Shown here in pieces: positions 1 to 6,611 of a stretch of DNA of 16,072 bases. Within the stretch, counting starts at the first letter, position 1; every line of letters starts with the position of its first letter. The notes under the pieces are model-generated. The model was not told the origin of the DNA and ran no database searches. It saw nothing but the letters and a program-made list of their open reading frames with translations. The position numbers and the translations under genes were made by a program. The DNA is from Collinsella sp. GTDB lineage: Bacteria; Actinomycetota; Coriobacteriia; Coriobacteriales; Coriobacteriaceae. The stretch lies in assembly GCA_019414345.1 (NCBI GenBank), contig DXMF01000045.1, positions 4,030 through 20,101 on the forward strand. The letters are read 5' to 3'.

Positions 1-174
1 GAGCGGGCCCACAAACTCGGTGGCATGCTCGCTCATAACGACCTTGACGCGCGCGCCGCGCTTTTGCAGCAGGCGCACGATATTGCACGACTTATAGGCG
101 GCGATCCCGCCGGTAATGCCCAGCAGGATCGTTTTTCCCTCAAGTTGCATTGATTTGTTGGGTGCCGCCGTCAT
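1..174 (-). CDS. coaBC: Coenzyme A biosynthesis bifunctional protein CoaBC, N-terminal fragment (runs off the left edge)
   Basis: Only the first 58 codons are in the window. They read into a Rossmann-like flavoprotein start: a beta strand followed by LLGITGGIAAYKS (residues 17-29) and then RGARVKVVMSEHATEFV. This is the recognisable opening of the phosphopantothenoylcysteine decarboxylase (CoaC/Dfp) domain. In the family the FMN-dependent CoaC domain is followed by the CoaB ligase domain, and together they turn 4'-phosphopantothenate and cysteine into 4'-phosphopantetheine. Whether the CoaB half is present cannot be seen. I chose the ATG at 174 because an AAGGAAG sequence (182-188) lies 7 bases upstream. 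A second in-frame ATG at 150 has no Shine-Dalgarno sequence. The start lies 2 bases after the stop of the zinc-ribbon gene, so translation is probably coupled. Confidence in the family is high; confidence in the fused architecture is only by analogy. Confidence 0.9.
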   Translation of the reverse strand, partial: MTAAPNKSMQLEGKTILLGITGGIAAYKSCNIVRLLQKRGARVKVVMSEHATEFVGPL

Positions 175-176
175 CG

Positions 177-896
177 TTAGGCTTCCTTGCTGGGGAGCAC
201 GAGCAGGCGGTGGCAGTACGGGCAATGCGTAATCTCACTACCGTCGTGGTTGAGGTCGCTCATGGACGACGCCTGCAGCGCGGTGTGGCAGACCGTGGGG
301 ATGTTGCCCTTGATGGTCTCGACGGCCAGTCCGCGGAACTGCTTGAGCAGGCGCTCATAATCGGTGAGCACGTTGGTCGGCAGCGTGGCGGCAAGCGCGG
401 TGCGCTCCTTGGTGGCGGCATCAATCTGAGACTGGAGGTCGGCGGCCTTGGCGCGGGCGGCCTTGGTGTCGGCCTTCACGCCCTCCTCGAACTTGGCGAT
501 GATGGCCTGCGCACGGGCCTCGCGGTCGAGCGCCTCCTTGTGGGCGACGACGACATCTTTGCGGGTGTGCTCGATCTTGTCCAGACGCTTGGCCAGGGTG
601 GCGAGTTCGTTCTCCAGGTCCTGAACCTCGCGGTAGTCAGAGCCGTCAACGTGGCGCTTCTTGGCGGCCTCGATGGCGTTATTGGTCTGGATTTCGGTGG
701 TGTTGAGATCATCGAGCTCAATGTCCAGGTCCTTGCGCTGAGCATAGAGCTTGGTCATCTCGGACTTAAGCTTTACATAGGTCTTGCGCTTGGAAGCGAG
801 CTCCTTGAGCTCCGGCATATTGGCAAGTTCGCTCTTGTTGCGGGCGAGCTCCAAATCGATCTGTTGCAGCTTGAGTAGCGTAGCGCCGGCGCTCAT
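177..896 (-). CDS. Coiled-coil protein with C-terminal zinc-ribbon-like domain (CT398 / zf-RING_7 family)
   Basis: This 239-residue protein is highly charged and probably forms a long helical hairpin over residues 5-165, rich in Lys, Glu, Ala and Leu in heptad-like spacing. It ends in a small cysteine-containing module. This matches the CT398-like zinc-ribbon family, whose molecular role is not established; nucleic-acid or secretion-related roles have been proposed for relatives. The family ribbon normally has two CxxC pairs. Here the second is intact (C225-P-Y-C228), but the first reads P200-T-V-C203-H204, with proline where the first cysteine is expected. An open reading frame extends 12 codons further upstream, but the ATG at 896 is preferred. 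It forms an ATGA overlap with the stop of the Nif3-family gene and has AAGGAGAG just upstream. A Nif3-family gene directly before such a zinc-ribbon gene is a common actinobacterial arrangement. No enzymatic motif is visible. Confidence 0.85.
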   Translation of the reverse strand: MSAGATLLKLQQIDLELARNKSELANMPELKELASKRKTYVKLKSEMTKLYAQRKDLDIELDDLNTTEIQTNNAIEAAKKRHVDGSDYREVQDLENELATLAKRLDKIEHTRKDVVVAHKEALDREARAQAIIAKFEEGVKADTKAARAKAADLQSQIDAATKERTALAATLPTNVLTDYERLLKQFRGLAVETIKGNIPTVCHTALQASSMSDLNHDGSEITHCPYCHRLLVLPSKEA

Positions 897-1702
897 AAGT
901 TCTCTCCTTTTGTCACAGTCCACCATTGGCAAGGGTTCAGTATTTTAATCGCATGACGGGGGTCGACCCCGGCGTCAACTGCAGAGTTCATCAATATATC
1001 AATGAATGGCTCCTCGGAGCGGTCATGGCCGAGCAGGATCACCGGCAGACCACGCAAGGCAAGGTCTTGCGCCACGTGGTAGCCCGCCTCGCCCGTCACG
1101 ATCACATCGGCGCACGCGGCGATGGCAAGCTCTCCAAAATCGCCCAGGGAGCCGCCCAAAATGGCGACCGTGCGGCATGGGTGATCGGCCTCGCCCCACA
1201 CGCGCGGGTCGCTGCCAAACGCCGTGGCGGCACGGTTGGCGAGGTCGCGTAGGCTGCAGGGGTTGTTGAGCGTTGCAAGTGCGCCCAGGCCGCTCGCTTC
1301 GGGGTCGTCCACGTGCTCCAGCGAGCTTGCGGGCGCGGCGTCCAACAGCTTGCTTAGGCAGATGCGTGCCTCATGCGAGCGGTCCAGGTTAGTGTGGAGC
1401 GAGATGATGCTCACCCCACAACGGGCCGCCTCGTAGAGCGCCGCACTGCACTGGGGACGCGTCGCGCTGGGCGGGCAAAATGCCTCGGGTGCCTTGATAT
1501 AGACGGGATGATGCGTCAGCAGCACGTTGGTGCCGGCCTCGAGAGCGCGGTGCACGTTGGCCTCGGTCGCGTCGAGTGCGCAGGCAACACCGGTGATCAC
1601 AGCAGCGGGATCTCCCACAGATAGCCCAACATGATCCCAGCCCTCGGCGTCCGCCTTGGGGTAGCGCGTCAGCAGGGCACGCTCGAGTTCGGCGACGATC
1701 AT
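893..1702 (-). CDS. Nif3-like dinuclear metal-centre protein (YqfO/YbgI family)
   Basis: The 269-residue protein carries the family's metal-binding signatures in order: GWDHVGL near the N-terminus (W22, D23), THHP (H64, H65), HTNLD (H103, D107), and near the C-terminus GEAGYH (E205, H209) followed by GHDRSEE (H226, E230). Family members form toroidal hexamers with a two-metal site. They have been tentatively linked to GTP cyclohydrolase-type or hydrolase chemistry, but no physiological reaction is settled. This is the short form without the inserted PII-like domain found in some Firmicutes homologues. The ATG at 1702 overlaps the cysteine desulfurase stop as ATGA, with only a weak upstream Shine-Dalgarno sequence, so expression probably relies on translational coupling. 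Its own stop overlaps the zinc-ribbon gene in the same way. The family assignment is secure; the function is unknown. Confidence 0.9.
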   Translation of the reverse strand: MIVAELERALLTRYPKADAEGWDHVGLSVGDPAAVITGVACALDATEANVHRALEAGTNVLLTHHPVYIKAPEAFCPPSATRPQCSAALYEAARCGVSIISLHTNLDRSHEARICLSKLLDAAPASSLEHVDDPEASGLGALATLNNPCSLRDLANRAATAFGSDPRVWGEADHPCRTVAILGGSLGDFGELAIAACADVIVTGEAGYHVAQDLALRGLPVILLGHDRSEEPFIDILMNSAVDAGVDPRHAIKILNPCQWWTVTKGENL

Positions 1703-2877
1703 GCGGCACCTACGATCGAGAGCAGCGTCTGGGCAAAGTCGTTCAGATCGTCCGGATTCACGCGGTCATCGAAGGAAATGCGCAGTGCGCCCAGAGCCTG
1801 CTCGCGACCGATGCCCATCGCGCTCAAAACGTGGCTGGGGTCCATGCTGCCGCTCGAGCATGCCGAGCCTGCCGATACCTCAAAGCCGGCGGCGTCGAGC
1901 TTGATGATGAGCTCCTCGGAGTCCATGCCGTCAATATAGATCGATACCATGCCGGGCAGACGGTCGGCCTGCGCGTAGTCACCCATGGTGGCGTGAATGC
2001 GCGGGTGGGCCGTAAGCGTGGCGTAGAGCTTGTCGGAAAGGGCTTGCAGCTTCTCGCGCTCCTCGGCCACATGGGGTGCCAGCGTACGCGCGGCGGCGGC
2101 AAAGGCCAGCTGTGTGCGCAGGTCCTGCGTGCCGGCGCGACGTCCGGCTTCCTGTCCGCCGCCAAAGATGCGGGGGCGCAGCGGCGTGCGGTTCTTAAGG
2201 TAGAGCGCGCCGGATGCCACAGGGCCGCCGATCTTATGCGCGGCAACGGTCATAGCATCGACGCCCAGCTCGGTGACATCGAGCGGAATATGCAAGTAGC
2301 CCTGGATGGCATCGGTGTGGAACAGGGCGCCCACGGTATGCGCGGCGGCGGCCAGCTCGCGGATGGGCTGCACCACGCCGGTCTCGTTATTGGCGGCCAT
2401 GATGCTCACGAGCGCGACGTCATCGCCAAGCAAGTCGCTCAGCACGGAGGTCTCGATGTAGCCCGCACGGCAGGGCTGCACAAGATCGACGGTAAAGCCG
2501 CCGGCACGCAGCAGCGGCAGGTTGTCCAGAATCGAATCGTGCTCGATGGCAGATACGATCACGCGGTTGCGCTTGCGGTCGTGCTGACGGGCGCCCTCGG
2601 CAAGTCCGAGGAGCGCCAGCTGGTTTGCCTCGGTGCCGCCATTGGTCAAGATAATCTCGGACGGGCGGACGCGCGCGCCAAAGCTGCGGGCGATCTCGCG
2701 ACGCGCCACTTCCAGGCGCACAGCGGCCTTGCGGCCGAGCGAATGCAGCGAGTTGGGGTTGACGCCGGCAAGCTCGCTGTCGTCGTACTCACGCTGCGCA
2801 AGGAGCGCCTCGGCGCGCATGGGCGTCGAGGCGGCATAGTCAAGATTCACGGGTATGCGGTTTTGACCTGCGGTCAT
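1699..2877 (-). CDS. Cysteine desulfurase, NifS/IscS-type, PLP-dependent
   Basis: At 392 residues this is a full-length class V aminotransferase-fold cysteine desulfurase, which releases sulfur from L-cysteine as an enzyme persulfide and leaves alanine. Visible landmarks are LDYAAST at the N-terminus, TNGGTEANQLA (78-88), H113 that stacks on the cofactor, NNETG (163-167), D189 and Q192, the PLP lysine K215 in AAHKIGGP, GGGQEAGRRAGT (239-250), and the catalytic C340 in SAGSACSSGSMDPSHVL. The long loop around C340 fits the NifS/IscS group rather than SufS. No IscU scaffold, SufB/C/D, MnmA or ThiI gene is in the window, so its sulfur acceptor cannot be inferred. Fe-S assembly (IspH and the radical SAM protein are nearby clients in principle) or tRNA thiolation are the usual options. 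The AGGAGG sequence (2889-2894) lies inside the end of rpe, 11 bases from the ATG, which is a rather long spacing. Confidence 0.92.
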   Translation of the reverse strand: MTAGQNRIPVNLDYAASTPMRAEALLAQREYDDSELAGVNPNSLHSLGRKAAVRLEVARREIARSFGARVRPSEIILTNGGTEANQLALLGLAEGARQHDRKRNRVIVSAIEHDSILDNLPLLRAGGFTVDLVQPCRAGYIETSVLSDLLGDDVALVSIMAANNETGVVQPIRELAAAAHTVGALFHTDAIQGYLHIPLDVTELGVDAMTVAAHKIGGPVASGALYLKNRTPLRPRIFGGGQEAGRRAGTQDLRTQLAFAAAARTLAPHVAEEREKLQALSDKLYATLTAHPRIHATMGDYAQADRLPGMVSIYIDGMDSEELIIKLDAAGFEVSAGSACSSGSMDPSHVLSAMGIGREQALGALRISFDDRVNPDDLNDFAQTLLSIVGAA

Positions 2878-2883
2878 AAGGGT

Positions 2884-3555
2884 TTATGCCTCCTGTGCGG
2901 CCTCGTTGCCCAGCTTCTGCAGCAGCGCAACCTCGGCAGCGGGATCTTCGGACTTAAATACGGCGGAGCCGGCTACGAGCACGTTGGCACCGACCTTGAC
3001 GACCTCGGCGATGTTCTTGGAAGAGATTCCGCCATCGACCTCGATCAGGGGCGACACGCCGTGGCGTTCGCACATGGCCTTGAGCTCGTGGAGCTTTGCG
3101 ATGGTGCCCGGGATAAAGCTCTGGCCGCCAAAGCCAGGGTTCACGCTCATGAGCAGTACCATGTCGACAACGTCGATGATGCTCTCGAGCACGCAGACGG
3201 GCGTGGCGGGGTTGAGCACCACGCCGGCCTTGACACCGCGCTGCTGCAGATGCGTGAGCGTGCGGTGCAGGTGCGTGGAGGCCTCGTAGTGCACGGTGAT
3301 CATATCGGCACCGGCATCGGCATACCAATCGACCGTCTCATCGGGGTTCGACACCATCAGGTGCGCGTCGACCGGCACGTCAGTTGAGCGCTTGACGGCC
3401 TTGAGGATGTCGACGCCAAAGGTGAGGTTGCCGGTAAAGTGACCGTCCATCACGTCGAAGTGCACGTAGTCGGCACCGGCGATCTTGTCGAGCTCGCCCT
3501 TGAGGTTGGCCATATCGGCCGAAAGGACGGACGGAGCGATTTTAATGGAACCCAT
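2884..3555 (-). CDS. rpe: Ribulose-phosphate 3-epimerase
   Basis: This 223-residue TIM-barrel enzyme interconverts D-ribulose 5-phosphate and D-xylulose 5-phosphate in the pentose phosphate pathway. It shows the whole family signature set: IAPSVLSAD (6-14), HFDVMDGHF (H32, D34), DAHLM (H65), the MSVNPGFGGQ phosphate-binding loop (136-145), IEVDGG (D174), and VAGSAVF (194-200). H32, D34, H65 and D174 correspond to the metal-binding and acid-base residues of characterised epimerases. Length is normal for the family. The ATG has AAAGG (3564-3568) 8 bases upstream. The gene follows gpsA by 18 bases and precedes the cysteine desulfurase by 6. In actinobacteria rpe often lies elsewhere, so its place behind the glycerophospholipid genes is notable but not informative about function. 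Confidence 0.96.
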   Translation of the reverse strand: MGSIKIAPSVLSADMANLKGELDKIAGADYVHFDVMDGHFTGNLTFGVDILKAVKRSTDVPVDAHLMVSNPDETVDWYADAGADMITVHYEASTHLHRTLTHLQQRGVKAGVVLNPATPVCVLESIIDVVDMVLLMSVNPGFGGQSFIPGTIAKLHELKAMCERHGVSPLIEVDGGISSKNIAEVVKVGANVLVAGSAVFKSEDPAAEVALLQKLGNEAAQEA

Positions 3556-3573
3556 GGTAGTAGCCTTTCTGCA

Positions 3574-4581
3574 CTAGTCGGTGAGTCCGTAGAACTCTTG
3601 CGATGGGACGCGGTCGGTGAGAATTTCGAGCGCCCTATCCAAAGTAACACCGTTGTAGAGCGTTTGCTCCACGGCAAAGGTGAGCGGAATGTCTACGCCC
3701 AGTGAACGGGCGAGCTCGCTGACGCTGCGGGCCGCGACGGCGCCCTCGACCACCATATGCGTGCGGGCCTGGTACTCGTCGAGCGACACGCCGTGGGCAA
3801 ACTCGTAGCCAAAGGTGCGGTTGCGCGAATGCTCCGAGGTACAGGTGGCGATGAGGTCGCCCATGCCGGCAAGGCCCATGCAAGTCATGGCCTGGCCGCC
3901 GCGGGCGTGCACCAGGCGGCTGATCTCGGCCAGGCCGCGCGTCATGATAAGGGCGAGCGTGTTGTCGCCCGCGCCGGTACCGGCGGAGATGCCGCATACG
4001 ATGGCGATGACGTTTTTCATGGCGCCGCAAACCTCGACACCGGTCATGTCCTGCGACAGGTAGATGCGGAAGGCCGTGGATAGGAGCAGGTCCTTAAAGG
4101 TCTCCCCTATCTGCGGGTCTTTGCTGGCAATGACAGCGGCAGAAAGTCCGCCTCGGCAGATTTCCTCGGCATGGTTGGGGCCCGAGAGGGCCGCCACGCG
4201 CGTCTCGTTGCCGATCTCGCTGGCAATGACCTCGCTCATGAGCAGGCCGGACTCGGGCTCAATGCCCTTGGTGAGGCAGAGCACCGGGGTGTCGGTGGCG
4301 ATGAAGGGTGCTGCCTGATGACATACGCTGCGCAGGTGCGTGGAGGGCACGGCAAAGATGATGACATCGGCGCCCTCGAGTGCCTGCGACAGGTCCGTGG
4401 TGGCGACGACGTTGCCGGGCAGCTCATATCCCACCAGATACCGGGGATTACGGTGCTCGCCGTTGATGCCGGCGGCCGTCTGCTCGCTATGGGCCCACAT
4501 GGTTACGCGCTCGGCTCGAGCGGCGGCAAGGCCGGCGACGGCGGTTCCCCAGGAGCCGGAGCCAATCAGCGCAACATTCAT
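3574..4581 (-). CDS. gpsA: Glycerol-3-phosphate dehydrogenase [NAD(P)+]
   Basis: This 335-residue cytosolic enzyme reduces dihydroxyacetone phosphate to sn-glycerol-3-phosphate, the backbone of phospholipids. Residues 1-12 form the dinucleotide-binding strand and the GSGSWG loop. Further family motifs are LTKGIE with K106, ALSGPNHAEE (131-140), GAMKNV with the catalytic K189, GAGDNTLALIMTRGLAEI (203-220), MGDLIATC (240-247), and SRNRTFG (252-258) that contacts the substrate phosphate. Length and domain order (N-terminal Rossmann fold, C-terminal helical domain) are normal. The ATG lies 9 bases after plsY and has GGAGAGAG just upstream, overlapping the end of plsY. PlsY, the enzyme that consumes its product, is the immediately preceding gene of the same transcript, so supply and use of glycerol-3-phosphate are co-expressed. 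Confidence 0.97.
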   Translation of the reverse strand: MNVALIGSGSWGTAVAGLAAARAERVTMWAHSEQTAAGINGEHRNPRYLVGYELPGNVVATTDLSQALEGADVIIFAVPSTHLRSVCHQAAPFIATDTPVLCLTKGIEPESGLLMSEVIASEIGNETRVAALSGPNHAEEICRGGLSAAVIASKDPQIGETFKDLLLSTAFRIYLSQDMTGVEVCGAMKNVIAIVCGISAGTGAGDNTLALIMTRGLAEISRLVHARGGQAMTCMGLAGMGDLIATCTSEHSRNRTFGYEFAHGVSLDEYQARTHMVVEGAVAARSVSELARSLGVDIPLTFAVEQTLYNGVTLDRALEILTDRVPSQEFYGLTD

Positions 4582-4590
4582 GACTCTCTC

Positions 4591-5274
4591 CTACTTATCG
4601 TCGGGCTCGGTGACGCGCTTGGTAAACGAGAGCTTGGACTCCTTACCGCACGTGAGCTTTTTGATGTTCGCGCGATGGGCCCACACCACGGTGATGCCGA
4701 TCATCGCCATGCAAAACTTAAGGCCTAGGCTGCCGTACGGAAAGACCGCGCAGACGGCGATGGGAAGACCGATGGCCGCGGCAAGCGAGCCTACCGAGAC
4801 AAACTTGGTGATGGCGACGGCCACGATAAACATGCCCAGCAGCGAAAGACCGATGGGCCAGTACCAGGCGAGGATGACGCCCAAGCCCACGGCGATACCC
4901 TTGCCGCCATGGAAGTTGAGGTAGGGAGAAAAGATGTGCCCCCACACCGCAGCCAGGCAGATGACGCCGAGCATCCAGTCGCCGGGGGCTCCAGGCGCCA
5001 TGATGCTCACAGGGAAGCCATAGCCCACGCCCGCGATAAGCGGACGGGCGATAAGGACGCAGATGGCGCCCTTAAGGCAGTCGAGCAGCAGCGTGAGCGC
5101 AGCCACCTTGGGGCCGGCTACGCGCAGGGCGTTGGTGGTGCCGATGTTGCCGGAGCCCGCCTTGCGAATATCGGTGTGGTTGAACACGCGGCCCAGGATC
5201 AGGCCAAACGGAATCGCTCCGATAAAGAACGAAACCACGGCGCAGATGGCGGTCAGCAGAATCGGATTATGCAT
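4591..5274 (-). CDS. plsY: Glycerol-3-phosphate acyltransferase PlsY (acyl-phosphate dependent)
   Basis: This multi-pass membrane enzyme transfers an acyl chain from acyl-phosphate to the sn-1 position of glycerol-3-phosphate, giving lysophosphatidic acid. All three PlsY motifs are present: GSGNIGTTNALR (40-51), GHIFSPYLNFHGGKGIA (112-128), and HRANIKKLTCGKE (200-212). Hydrophobic segments at about 4-28, 55-80, 98-112, 129-155 and 161-198 fit the usual membrane topology. At 227 residues it is slightly longer than many homologues, the extra being a Gly/Pro-rich loop near 83-100 and a charged tail. PlsX, which makes acyl-phosphate, is not in the window. The ATG overlaps the last 8 bases of der and has AAGGAG 7 bases upstream, which indicates translational coupling. 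Confidence 0.96.
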   Translation of the reverse strand: MHNPILLTAICAVVSFFIGAIPFGLILGRVFNHTDIRKAGSGNIGTTNALRVAGPKVAALTLLLDCLKGAICVLIARPLIAGVGYGFPVSIMAPGAPGDWMLGVICLAAVWGHIFSPYLNFHGGKGIAVGLGVILAWYWPIGLSLLGMFIVAVAITKFVSVGSLAAAIGLPIAVCAVFPYGSLGLKFCMAMIGITVVWAHRANIKKLTCGKESKLSFTKRVTEPDDK

Positions 5275-6601
5275 CCTTTTGCTCCTTCTTCCTAAAGAAG
5301 AGTCGAATGGGCGTGCCGGAAAAATCGAAGGTCGAGCGCATACGGTTCTCCACGTAGCGCTGGTAGGTGTCGTTGACCAGGTCGCTGTGGTTGACGAAGA
5401 ACGTAAACGTCGGCGGGTTGACGCCCGTCTGGGTCACGTAATGCATACGAAGGCGCCGCTTGCCGTCCACCACGGTGTGGCCGAACTCACGCAGGTCGGT
5501 GAGGAACGTGTTGAGACGCGAGGTGCTGATCTTTTGCGAGCGCGTCTTTTCGGCCGCGTCGACCATCGCCCAGATCTTCTCGACGCTGCGGCCGGTCAGG
5601 GCCGAGATGCGCAGGTACTGGGCCCAGGGGGCCATAACGCCCAAACGGCGGTCGACGGTCTCCATGCAGGCCTCGCGCTTGCGGTCGTCGTCGAGCAGGT
5701 CCCACTTGTTGAGCAGCACCACGATGGCGCAGCCGCGCTCGATGGCCAAGCCCATGACCTTCTGGTCCTGCTCGGTGACGCCCACAGAGGCGTCGACGAC
5801 GAGCAGCGCCACGTCGGCGCGGTCGATGGCGCGCAGACCGCGGACCATGGAGTAGTACTCGATATTCTCGTACACGGTGCTCTTCTTGCGAATGCCCGCG
5901 GTGTCGACCATGCGGTAGTGCTTGCCGTCGCGCTCGACGACGGTGTCGATGGCATCGCGCGTGGTGCCGGCGATGTTGGACACGATGGAGCGGTCGGCGC
6001 CCAGGATGCGGTTGAACAGCGAGGACTTACCGGCGTTGGGGCGGCCGATGATGGCCACGTTGAGCGCATCGGGGAACTCGTCGGCGATCTCGTCCTCCTC
6101 CTCGGGCAACAGGGCCACGATGTCGTCGAGCAGGTCACCCGTGCCGTGGCCGTGCAGTGCCGAGAGCGGCGTGGGCTCACCGATGCCGAGCGAATAGAAC
6201 TCCCAGATGTTGTCATTCTCGCGATCGGGGTTGTCGAGCTTGTTCACCAGCAGAAAGACCGGCTTGTCGCAGCGCTTGAGCATGCGGGCGACCGACTCGT
6301 CCTCCTCGGTGACGCCGGTGCGGCCGTCGACCACAAACAGGATCACGGCGGCTTCCTCAGCGGCGGCGAGGGCCTGGTCGCGGATGGACGTGGCAAAGAC
6401 GTCATCGCTCTTGAGCGGCTCGATACCGCCCGTGTCGACGATGGTGAACTCGCGGCCGTTCCAGTCGGCCGTGTGATACGAGCGGTCGCGCGTGACGCCG
6501 CGGGACTCATGGACGATGGCGTCCGAGGTCTGGGCCAGGCGGTTGACGAGCGTGGACTTGCCCACGTTGGGGCGTCCGACGACGGCGACGATAGGTTTCA
6601 T
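5267..6601 (-). CDS. der: Ribosome-assembly GTPase Der (EngA), double GTPase domain
   Basis: Der has two tandem GTPase domains and a KH-like RNA-binding domain, and is needed for maturation of the 50S ribosomal subunit. Domain 1 shows GRPNVGKS (9-16), T37 of switch I, DTGG (56-59) and NKLD (120-123). Domain 2 shows GRPNAGKS (186-193), GTTRDA (212-217), DTAG (233-236) and NKWD (298-301). Residues from about 355 to 444 form the KH-like domain. The acidic linker EEEDEIADEFPD lies at 167-178. Length (444) is typical. In switch I of domain 1 the text is HESRGVTRDR where many homologues have a proline before the glycine; I take this as lineage variation. AAAGGAGAG gives a strong ribosome binding site overlapping the stop of the DUF512 gene. 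The DUF512-der-plsY-gpsA order is also known from Clostridia. Confidence 0.97.
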   Translation of the reverse strand: MKPIVAVVGRPNVGKSTLVNRLAQTSDAIVHESRGVTRDRSYHTADWNGREFTIVDTGGIEPLKSDDVFATSIRDQALAAAEEAAVILFVVDGRTGVTEEDESVARMLKRCDKPVFLLVNKLDNPDRENDNIWEFYSLGIGEPTPLSALHGHGTGDLLDDIVALLPEEEDEIADEFPDALNVAIIGRPNAGKSSLFNRILGADRSIVSNIAGTTRDAIDTVVERDGKHYRMVDTAGIRKKSTVYENIEYYSMVRGLRAIDRADVALLVVDASVGVTEQDQKVMGLAIERGCAIVVLLNKWDLLDDDRKREACMETVDRRLGVMAPWAQYLRISALTGRSVEKIWAMVDAAEKTRSQKISTSRLNTFLTDLREFGHTVVDGKRRLRMHYVTQTGVNPPTFTFFVNHSDLVNDTYQRYVENRMRSTFDFSGTPIRLFFRKKEQKDA

Positions 6602-6611
6602 CTGCTCTCCT

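Noticed and set aside
1831..3387. Long plus-strand open frame (518 codons) antisense to the cysteine desulfurase and rpe
   Set aside because: It covers two well-recognised minus-strand genes, has a Gly/Ala/Val/His/Arg-rich composition typical of the complementary frame in GC-rich DNA, and shows no recognisable domain.
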